A stretch of 64,000 nt of DNA from Amphibalanus amphitrite. Taxonomy: Eukaryota; Arthropoda; Thecostraca; Balanomorpha; Balanidae. Shown here piece by piece: positions 55,421 to 64,000 of this stretch; the first letter of the stretch is position 1, and each line of letters opens with the position of its first letter. Both the position numbers and the translations under genes were made by a program. The notes under the pieces were generated by a model. It did no database searches and had not been told where the DNA came from. It saw only the letters and a list, made by a program, of their open reading frames with translations. Where the stretch lies: positions 248,001-312,000 of the forward strand of contig NW_024882309.1 of NCBI RefSeq assembly GCF_019059575.1, given 5' to 3'.

Positions 55421-57730
55421 GGAATGTGGTAATGGACGGATTTAGGCACACCGTCCATGGAGCCATAATTGACGTGTTTAAGACGTAATTCCCCTTGTAG
55501 TGGTGAATTTCAGCGGACTTGGCGGAACAAGGTCATTGTTTTCTTCTGCTAGTTCAAAGGAAGCAATTATGAATTTATGAATGCCTACATAATTATAAAG
55601 AAAAAATGTTGGATGGCTGTACTCTCGTATTTCTGCTCCACTGCAAATTGACCCGGGTTCGACCGTCATGCTGTGGGACAATGGCGGCTGGAGCAGTACC
55701 GACGGCGCGTCGTTCTCGGGTGTCGTCTGGTCTGGACGCGCACTGCTTAGTGCTCAGAGTTCGGTCCACCCCGCCCCCCTCCCCGGCGGCGCCGGCTGCC
55801 GTGTCAGCAGCGCGGGGTCGTGTGACACGGACCGGCGACCGGCCCGGGGCGCCGGCAATGCACACTGCACGGTGCACCGCTCACGGCGCAATTTACTAGC
55901 CTTGGACACAGCCGGCCCAAACAGACCAATCAATGCCAGCTCTGCGCCGTCATAGGCGCCATGGCAGCCGGCGAGCTTTTTTTACAGGACAGTCACACAT
56001 TTTGTCGCTCAGTGACAGGCTCAGTGGTGCAGTTTGGGAAAAAATGCATGACGTCGTCCCTGCACGTAGGTATTCTGCCATTATAGATGAACTCTGTTTT
56101 GACTTTTGACTGATTTTTATTATTTGGTGGCTGATTGGTCTATAGGTGAATGTTGATAAGGTTATCAGGAGGTAAGGGACGTACTTCGGGTTTTCGGTAC
56201 ATATGTATTGCTGTGATCTAGCCGCAACCGTCCTTTTATCTCTAGATCTCTTGTGTCAAGAACATTTTATTCTTGTGGTTTGTTACCGGCACCTAAACAT
56301 GCTACTCGTGAGACCGATCAATTTAGCACTGAGCAGTGCACCTGTTTTGCTGAATACGAAATAGGTATCCCACAACCGAACGAAAGCTCAACTGAAAAAA
56401 AAACAAGACAAAACCACAAATATCCCCTAATCAACTATCAAGCAATAACCCTGCGCGGGGAACTATCGACAAAGACCAAAACCAGCCCACAATTATCCCG
56501 GAATAAGATAATGTCGCCCTGCAGTCCCGTGCGCTCCGTTACCTCAGGATGCGGTGCCGATGCGGTCGGAGGTGTCGGCCGGCACAGTGGACTGTATCAC
56601 CGAGCCCGCCTGTCTGCTGCCTGACCCCTGTGCCGGCGGTCCGGGCTGGCCCCGCCCCGCCGGCCGCGCCGCCCGGCCACCTAATCGGCCGGCTGTGACG
56701 CCACCGGGCGGCGTCATCCGTTCACTGTGCAGTGCGAACTGAGCATGGCGCGATCACGGCATATTGAGCGGCCCGCAGTGCCATCAATCAGGCATACCTG
56801 CAGGCCAGTAACGGAGGAACGGGAACAAAGAACACTCAAAACAGAAGTAAACAGAAGGCAGTGAAGCGGGAGAGAACAGGGGACAGTACAAACCAGTAGG
56901 AATCTGGGGACAGTATGTATGTACCTAACAACCGATAACAGTAGATGCTGTGTGCCATTGCCGCTCTATCCCTATTATCGATGCATGTTCCATTAGTGTC
57001 GGTAGGTAACCCTTTATAGTGTCGGTATGCAAATGCATGCCCTGACGGTGTTTGTCCGCGTTATTTGCCCCCCAGTACCGTAGCATCAAACATCAGTGCT
57101 TGTCCCGTGGTGCTTGTGTGTCTCCTGATGCCGTGTTATTGACCCCGTGGTATCGTTGCGCCCCCCCCCCCCCTCCGCTGTAGGTCGTCTCGCCGCCCTC
57201 CCCTCGGCAGCACCAGAACCGTATCACCTCTCCGGTAAAAACACTCCGTCAATCGATCGTGGCTGCCGCTCCGTCAGGTGGGGGGGGGGGGGGGTAAATA
57301 CCACGACCCTGTTCCCGACCTACGGCTCCGACCACCGGGCACCGACCCGGGCATTAGGACCAATCCCGGGTCGAAGTAACTCGATTACCTTCCGCGTTAT
57401 TCCATCGTCATTACAGGAACGGCTGGTCCCCAGTGACCACTGTCCACCAGCATCTACTACCGCCCAACTTGTAACGATTCTACCTTGCTGTAGAATCGTT
57501 ACCAAAAGGGGGAATAGACTCGATAGCTGGCCCTCCACCCAAAGGCTTTGCTTGATATATTTTGGAAATCGTGGAAAGCGCAATGCAGGAAGAAACAAAT
57601 AAAGAAACAAATCCTTGTTTTTTTTAAGCAACACCTTTCCCAGCTTTCCCTGGCGGCTCGGTGAAAGAAATATTGCCGTCGGGTCGGCTGCGGTCGGCAT
57701 GCAGCCAGGCACAGTGAAGTCCCGCAGTGC
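55421..57730. other. GC-rich DNA without a recognised gene
   Basis: GC-rich islands (about 55690-55890 and 56510-56740) alternate with AT-rich stretches. Long C-runs and G-runs occur near 57160 and 57280. Open frames are proline/arginine-rich by composition and match no family I know. First exons or UTRs of an unseen gene are possible. Confidence 0.35.
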
Positions 57731-57734
57731 TTGG

Positions 57735-58590
57735 GCGCTGGAACCGGCGGATGGAGCAGTGGGGGCGGGAACCGGAGGACGGAGGGCCCGGGCGGGACCA
57801 GTGGGGGCGGGGTTCGGCGGACGGAGGGACCAGGGGGCGGGACCGACGGCGGGACCGGTGGGGGCGGGGTCCGGAGGATGGAGGGACCAGTGGGGGCGGG
57901 GTCCGGCGGATGGAGGACGGAGGGACCAGTGGGGGCGGGGGCCTGAGGATGGAGGGACCAGTGGGGGCGGGGCCTGAGGACGGCGGGACCGGTGGGGGCG
58001 GGGTCCGGCGGATGGAGGACGGAGGGACCAGTGGGGGCGGGGGCCTGAGGATGGAGGGACCAGTGGGGGCGGGGCCTGAGGACGGCGGGACCGGTGGGGG
58101 CGGGGTCCGGCGGATGGAGGACGGAGGGACCAGTGGGGGCGGGGGCCTGAGGATGGAGGGACCAGTGGGGGCGGGGGCCTGAGGACGGCGGGACCGGTGG
58201 GGGCGGGGGCCTGAGGACGGCGGGACCGGTGGGGGCGGGGTCCGGCGGATGGAGGACGGAGGGACCAGTGGGCCTGGGCGGGGTCCGGAGGATGGAGGGA
58301 CCGGTGGGGGCGGGGGCCTGAGGACGGCGGGACCGGTGGGGGCGGGGTCCGGCGGATGGAGGACGGAGGGACCAGTGGGCCTGGGCGGGGTCCGGAGGAT
58401 GGAGGGACCAGTGGGGGCGGGGGCCTGAGGACGGCGGGACCGGTGGGGGCGGGGGCCTGAGGACGGCGGGACCGGTGGGGGCGGGGTCCGGCGGATGGAG
58501 GACGGAGGGACCAGTGGGCCTGGGCGGGGTCCGGCGGATGGAGGGACCAGTGGGCCTGGGCGGGGTCCGGCGGACGGAGGGACGTCGCCC
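57735..58590 (+). repeat. G-rich minisatellite, about 36-40-bp unit
   Basis: About 20 imperfect copies of GGACCAGTGGGGGCGGGG plus TCCGGCGGATGGAGGACGGA-like segments. The opposite strand is open for 383 codons as a Pro/Thr/Ser-rich repeat, which I take as a by-product of the composition. Confidence 0.85.
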
Positions 58591-58599
58591 CGTCCTCAG

Positions 58600-58985
58600 C
58601 TCCGCCGCCGGCGGGGACGCGGCTCTGTGTGCGTCTGGTGCGTGGCGCAAGGCCAGGGCAGGGCGGCTGCCGTCGGGTGGTGGTCTCCGATCGGTGCGAT
58701 CACGCAGGGCCGGCGCCGGCGGCGGTCAGCCAGACCGGCGCGCGGGAAGGGGTGGCGCGCGCGGCCCGCTCAGTTGGCGGGCGCGCCGCGGCGGCGATCG
58801 GTGCAGTGCAGTGGCGCGCGGTATATTTCTGGCGCGAGCGTCGTTAGTGGAGTCGGGGACGTTGGTCGGGTGTGACGCCCGCTCGAGAGCTCCCGGGGAC
58901 GGTGCGCGAGAGGAGAGAGGAAGGCGCACCGAGGAACGGAGGAGGAACCGCGCCGCGGCCGCACGTGATAGTGAGTGGCGCACGG
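58600..58985 (+). promoter_or_regulatory. Candidate GC-rich promoter and 5' non-coding exon
   Basis: A CpG-rich segment contains GCGGTATATTTCTGG at about 58818, a fair TATA box in GC-rich surroundings. About 150 bp downstream is a donor-like GATAGTGAGTGG (58967-58978). Together these could mark a promoter and first untranslated exon of a plus-strand gene whose coding part I cannot find in the window. Confidence 0.25.
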
Positions 58986-59582
58986 AGATGGGCGTCTGAT
59001 GCAGCAAACGGCGCGAGGCTATCAAAACATGTGTTCAGCTCTTATCAGCTATCATACGCTACGATATCAGGAATGCCAGCTTGACCGTTGACGTGCTTAA
59101 ATTGTGCAATATTTTGTCAATTAGATTGGACTTTTTGGGTTCAACTTCAGGCGCATTTCGCACGGTACACAGCCCTTGGCATTGACAAATAAAGTCATCA
59201 GTCGACTACTGTTGTGGTCGTTTGAGCCGTTTGACTTCACGGTTAATGGTTAGGTATGGCGTACCCTGCACTCTCCACGTTTTTGTGTTGATCAGGTGCT
59301 GCTTCCATTCCATTGTGTGTCACTGCTTGGCCATTGTTTGTTCATGTGCTGCTTCCCCTTCAGTCCTAACATCCTTTTTGATCGAAGTGATTTCTGCACT
59401 ACTGGCTGCTTGACTGAGTTAAGGGAGTCTGCTATGCTCTCTTTTGTGTTTGTAGGTAAGTTGCGTACTACCATTTGGGGAATTTATGATCCAGCCTATC
59501 AACAGGGCTGGGATGCCTTGCTATACGCGTTATTGTGCATCTGTTTTACATGTTATGGCTTGCGCTTACTGTTGGCATGTTG
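58986..59582. other. No gene seen
   Basis: Unique-looking DNA without recognisable protein or RNA features. A donor-like GTAGGTAAGT lies at about 59454 but I found no partner exon. Confidence 0.3.
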
Positions 59583-59900
59583 ACCTAACCCGGAGGGGTA
59601 TGCCTATAGTAAAGGCGCTGGCTTACCTCGGAGGGGTGTAATCAATTATCAAGGTGCTGGCCTATAGCTCGGAGCGGTAAAGTAAAGGCGCTGATCGCTA
59701 GCTTAGCTCGGAGGGGTGACAGAAAGGTACTGGCCGCCGGCTTGGCTTGAATGGATGTATAGGTCGCTGGCTTAACTTGAAGGGGTGTAATGAAACCGCT
59801 GGTTTACCTAGAAAGGGTGTAATGAAACCGCTGGTTTATCTCGATAGGTGAACTAAAGGTGCTACTGCTGGTTTGACTCCTAGAGATGTAATACAGGCAC
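59583..59900 (+). repeat. Degenerate tandem repeat, about 40-50-bp unit
   Basis: Seven or so loose copies of CTCGGAGGGGTGTAA, then AAAGGCGCTGGCTTACC. Two of them are nearly identical (GGTGTAATGAAACCGCTGG at about 59785 and 59817). Confidence 0.6.
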
Positions 59901-60119
59901 CGCCTCGCTTCTTATCCATCAGCTCGATATGAGCCGAGGTAGGTGCTCAGACTGACGATTTTCGTAAGGTCCTGCCGTTCATGTCGTACCAGTTATATGG
60001 GACAATACAGTCTCTGGTACAGAACTGATCGGTGTGCCGAGCAGTTCATTACAAGAGTAAGTGTTGTGAACTGCGAAGTGCTTTTGCGAGGAACATAGCG
60101 AGCATAAATATGTGGAGAA

Positions 60120-60253
60120 TCATTGACCTTTTCCTTGAACATAAAATCAAAGCCAAAAGTTATAATTACGATGAGGTTTCGGCTATAAGCCCTCGATTTG
60201 ACGAAGTATTGCTTTTGGCTTTGATTTTGTTTATTCGAGGAAAAGTTCAATGA
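60120..60253. repeat. Small foldback MITE
   Basis: Arms of about 40 bp are inverted: TCATTGACCTTTTCCTTGAA and AAAATCAAAGCCAAAAG on the left, their near-complements on the right, with a loop of about 50 bp. No coding content. Confidence 0.65.
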
Positions 60254-61260
60254 CTCTTCACATTATTTGATGCAAGAGTTAGCAGCCCTGAATGGGGGTA
60301 ATTGTGGCGCTGGCTCAGCTCGATGGCTTTTGCGCAGTGCTGCACCATATTTACATTACAGAGCTGTTATGCTGGTATGCTGTGCTGCGGCTGATGTACC
60401 CGGCAGTCGAAATAGAGGCCCTGTCAGTGGGAACGGCGCGGACAGGGGCACCTTTAGATGGACAACACTCCCAGCCTGCAGTTGCACAGACGGGCTGGAG
60501 CTGAGGCCGTGACCCCCCAGAGTCATCTCCGAGCACCCACAAACACCGGCCGATGTTCAGCATCGGTATGTCGACCTGGACATTATGTACTGTCGAACGG
60601 CCATTGGAGCGTCCCAGTCGCCGGCCGGCCGCCCGCCGCGCTCCCATGGGCATAAATCTGACAACGGCTCGATAAAACCAGTCGGCAGATATTCCACAAT
60701 AGAAGAGCGATAGGCTGCGAGCTACGAAACAGAGTAAACGGAACAGTGACTGTGTGTAAAGATGGCTGACTGGGCGGGGGAGTCGTGTGCTGACCGGTCA
60801 CAGGGGAGGGGCCAGACAGAGGGGTAGTGGGGGGGGGGGGAGCTCCCACAAAGGCGGCGGCTTAGCCGCCGCGGTCCGCCCTGCTGATCCGCTCTGCGAA
60901 AATGGACAGCGACTGGCGTCACACGGACCCCGATCGATACATTGAACTTGCATGCAGCTCGTATAGAGCTTCCTGTGGGCTTTCGTTGCCCCGGGCATGG
61001 GAAGAGCGCAGTTGGAATGCGCATTAAATTGACGTGCTGGCATGGTGTGTCAGCTGATTCTCCAGCTGATAAACCAGTTTTAGTGCCTGGGCTGTGATTG
61101 GCACTGTGAGTGATGTGTCTCTATTTTTCCCTGCCGGCATTGCCTGGTACACAGTGTAGATAGGCAAGTTGCACATTTCAATCATGTATTAATGTATTGA
61201 ATGCTGGGCACACATCTGAAACAGAGACACACAGGTATATCAGCGTTATGCCCGTCTATC
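60254..61260. other. No gene seen
   Basis: No recognised protein family. A G-run at 60827-60840 and GGCGGCGGCTTAGCCGCCGC at about 60853, a perfect inverted repeat, are the only notable features. Confidence 0.3.
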
Positions 61261-61464
61261 TCCCCCCAAGTCTTTGGGAGCCTGACGGACAAAGACTCAC
61301 AATCTACAAACTAGTAACAATATGCACTGCTGACGGTACTGACAACTCGCTCGTAGCTACCGAACGAAGGTGACGGGAATCGAAAGGCGAAGCCGCGAAG
61401 AGCAACACGAGAGCGGACGCGGATACGGTTGATGCGCGTCGCTGAGATAGTACAGACAGGCGGA

Positions 61465-62265
61465 TCACTGCATAAAGTCAGGGTCACGGTATTTCGCGGG
61501 TTTGGGTGCTCGTCGCCGGCCGCTGCGACGCGGAGCTTGAGGCTCCGGGGACGATACAGGCGCAGGTGGGATATCAAGCATCGGTGGTTGCTGTGAGGGC
61601 GGGCTGTCGGACACCTCCCGCATCGGCGGTCGAGCGCGCTGCTGGTTTTGCGGGGACGCGGGGGAACGCGATGGGGTGCGAGGTGTGCGCACTGGGGCCG
61701 GAGACGGAGACTGCGTCGGTGATGAAGGTGTCGGCTCCATCTGAGGGGCGGCCGTCGGCCGCACGGGTGACTCCACCCGCGGAACCAGTGTCGGCGACGA
61801 GGGCGTCGTTGCCGTCCTGGGGGCATCAGGCAGCCGCGCAGGGGGTAGCTGATTTCGTAGGCTGTCAAGTAGATCATCGAGACGAGCGCCGCGGCTGGGG
61901 ATGACGGGGCTGTATCTCCGGAGAAACTGGCGGTTTCGCAGAGTGACCCGACCGCTCCCGTCGACACGCACGACGTACTGGTTGTGTTGACCGACCTCGA
62001 TGATGCGCCCTGTTTTATCCCACTTTTTGGGATATCGTCCAGTCTGGTTTTGCAAGCGAACTGTGTCGCCGACCTTGAGAGGAGGGAGCCGTTTGGTGTG
62101 TTCAGACCAGCGCTCGTGTGAGCGCATGTGCCGATTCCTCAGGGCCTCTTCGCGGGCGAGTATAAGAGTCTCTCTCCAGGTAGGATGAGGAAGGTACTGG
62201 CCTGGGTGGATGGCATGGTGTGTCGTTTCGGGAACTAGCGAATGAAGTTTAGTACCGCCGTTCAC
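61465..62265 (-). pseudogene. C-terminal end of a Ty3/gypsy-type polyprotein (partial)
   Basis: The minus-strand frame matches the end of the integrase region of Ty3/gypsy retrotransposons. HTKRLPPLKVGDTVRLQNQ is followed by KKWDKTG, QYVVRVDGSGR and RNRQFLRR, the small beta-barrel typical of these integrases. A Pro/Ser-rich tail of about 130 residues follows, ending in a basic RRSGRRRAPKP segment and a TGA/TAG-type stop. The catalytic core, RNase H and reverse transcriptase are absent upstream, so it is 5'-truncated. The frame opens with a non-ATG codon at 62265 and the true limit is unknown. A purine-rich tract (CTTGGGGGGAGAT on the minus strand, about 61260-61272) could be the polypurine tract before a 3' LTR. 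I cannot delimit an LTR. Confidence 0.75.
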
Positions 62266-63130
62266 CGGTGGATGGCGCTAGCTTGTAGTTTCGGCGAAAA
62301 CTCCGTCTGAGATGTTTGAAGGCTTCCCTTAATCCCTTGTTCAAACATGGACCCCGTCAGCCCCGGCAGAGGTATTTGTCCAGTGTACACCGCACGCACC
62401 GCACCTGAGGACGGGTCAGCTGAGGGAGGGGAGTCACTATTGTGGCCTGTGGAATGCCGCGCCGGTCGGGGGACGCCGGGTCGGGAGGAGTGGGGGAGGG
62501 GGGAGGCAGCGCCGTTCTTGCGGTGACGGGCTGGCTTGTCGCCTGGCTACGCTCAGTCGGCGAGGCGCTGCGCATGACCCGCGCAGCTGTGAGTCCATGG
62601 ACAATTTGCCCGTTCGTAAGCACGAGCGGCTAGAATACTGCCGGTGCAGATTTTCAGCATAGGCACGATGATACGGTACGGGAAAACGATGCATCGTTCA
62701 CATTGACATTTGAACTTGTAGCGGTTGCCAATAGACGTATGGATAGAAATAATGGGATGGGGGAACATTAAACCGTTGAATTGGGTGACGTTCATTTCTC
62801 ACAGCTCTACCTCTACCTACTCACTAAAACGTGCGCTATAGTCGGATAGGTATAGCTGTCATCATCGTACCTATTTATTCAGCGTCGCTTGTGCGACGCG
62901 ACAACAAACAAAACACCAATAACACGCGAGTAGCCTAAGTAGGCGGCGAGCTGCCCTGCAGTTACTCTGGAGGACAACTTGCAAACTGTCCAGTGTCCAC
63001 TTTCCGTGTCCACGATGCCATCCGGCATGGGTGCGACACGCACACGGTCCGATTCCATAGGACTACCAGCTGCGAGCTCCATCACTGCACACAAGCTGTT
63101 ATGATACATATTACATAGTACTAGAGGGAC
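62266..63130. other. No gene seen
   Basis: Upstream side of the retroelement remnant. A minus-strand Pro/Thr-rich frame at 62623-62357 might be more of the same element, but no motif supports it. Confidence 0.3.
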
Positions 63131-64000
63131 AGCATTACGCGCAGCGTAATAAATCAATTTTCATTAAAATCGGCCCAGTAGCGGCCGAGTTATTGCAAGA
63201 ATAAATTTGTTGACTCCTCTTGGCCGGCGGTGCCCTGCGCCGGTATTCATTGCCAAACGTCAGTGACCTTCCGGCTCTGATTTCGGTCAGTTTTGCAAGC
63301 GAAGAAACTGAGCCTTCGAGCAGACGGCACGTGCCGTCTGCTCGAAGCCGGCCGCGGCCAAAATCCCGCAGAGATGCGCCCGCCACGTGCAAACCGCCGA
63401 GCGCACCCCCACCAAAATTTAATACGACAAATGGTTGCACGCGCCCGACTTGCAAGAATAAATTTGGTGAATCCTTGTGGCGGGCGGTGCCCTGCGCCGG
63501 TATTCGTTGCCAAAGGTCAATAACCTGCCGTCTCTGATTTCGCTCAGTTTTGCAAGCGAAGAAACTGAGCCTAAGGCACGTGCCGTCTGCCCGACGCCGG
63601 CCGCGGCCAAAATGCCCTAAAGATGCGCCCGCTACGTGCAAACCGCCGAGCGCACCCCCACCAAAATTTAATACGACAAATGGTTGCACGCGCTCGACTC
63701 GGCCCGAAAATTTCAACCCCGCAGCCCTTACCGTCGCCTCGCAATAGCCCGCCAAAGGGAACTGACGCGTTTCATACATGCATACATACATACATACATT
63801 TTGATTTTTATAAGAGTAACTAGGTGTCCTGCATTACGCGCAGCGTAATAAATCAATTTTCATTCAAATTGGCCCAGTAGCGGCCGAGTTATTGTCAGAA
63901 TAAATTTGGCGACTTCCCTAGGCCGGCGGTGCCCTGTGCCGGTATTCATTGCCAAAGGTCAGTGACCTCCCGGCTCTGTTTCCGCTCAGTTTTGCAAGCG
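63131..64000 (+). repeat. Tandem repeats of about 255 bp, cut by the window end
   Basis: The unit from AGAATAAATTTG to the ACGACAAATGGTTGCACGCG block occurs at about 63196 and 63452 (255-bp period) and restarts at about 63896. The preceding GCATTACGCGCAGCGTAATA block occurs at 63131 and 63832. The first copy holds a perfect 34-bp palindrome at 63314-63347. A tetranucleotide ACAT(ACAT) run lies at about 63776-63798. Confidence 0.75.

Noticed and set aside
57499..58650. Minus-strand frame of 383 codons, proline-rich
   Set aside because: It is the complement of a G-rich minisatellite; the composition alone explains it. No start context, splice sites or domain support it.
63135..63791. Minus-strand frame of 218 codons with internal repeats
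   Set aside because: It tracks the 255-bp tandem repeat and has no recognisable domain.

Overview
This window looks like nuclear DNA of an arthropod, plausibly a crustacean. The reasons are animal ciliary and RNA-processing genes with GT-AG introns, interstitial TTAGG-type telomeric repeats, and a very high load of DNA transposons nested in one another. The species cannot be named from the sequence. There is no sign of bacterial gene organisation.

Three protein-coding genes can be supported. A plus-strand gene at 7582-10228 encodes the intraflagellar transport protein IFT43 in four exons. A minus-strand gene at 18589-13993 encodes translin-associated factor X (TSNAX, a subunit of the C3PO nuclease) in five exons, with its catalytic acidic residues intact. 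A single-exon minus-strand gene at 51651-50089 encodes an unusual protein with three PARP12/ZAP-like double CCCH zinc-finger modules, a long coiled coil and a C-terminal RING finger. A decayed mariner transposase (about 12.2-13.1 kb) and the C-terminal end of a Ty3/gypsy polyprotein (61465-62265) are also recognisable.

Most of the rest is mobile or repetitive. About eleven TTAA-flanked elements (piggyBac/Kolobok-like, about 0.9-1.2 kb each) begin TTAACCC and end GGGTTAA. Most carry near each end a hairpin of a G-run, a short palindrome and a C-run, with a core that is nearly the same at both ends of one element and different between elements. Two large elements (28261-43722 and 45403-49666) have inverted ends beginning ATGTCCGT, perfect 9-bp target duplications and arms made of tandem repeats (144-bp and 478-bp units). 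They look like one family of satellite-carrying foldback transposons, and both were later invaded by TTAA elements. A pair of hAT-like elements with perfect 8-bp duplications (25803-27731 and 52300-54779) each carry a 36-bp minisatellite. A 3.5-kb element with an 8-bp duplication (22232-25695), a PIF/Harbinger-like MITE (3649-4264), a small hAT-like MITE (7076-7352), a mariner (12147-13507), tRNA-derived heads and several hairpin elements complete the nest.

The two multi-exon genes share an odd feature. Three of their introns are largely tandem repeats whose unit contains the gene's own splice site: the donor in IFT43 intron 2 and TSNAX intron 3, the acceptor in IFT43 intron 3. TSNAX intron 4 also holds two 927-bp TTAA elements in inverted orientation, so its pre-mRNA could fold into a long double-stranded hairpin.

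All splice junctions, domain calls and repeat boundaries were read by eye. No database search or alignment was run.
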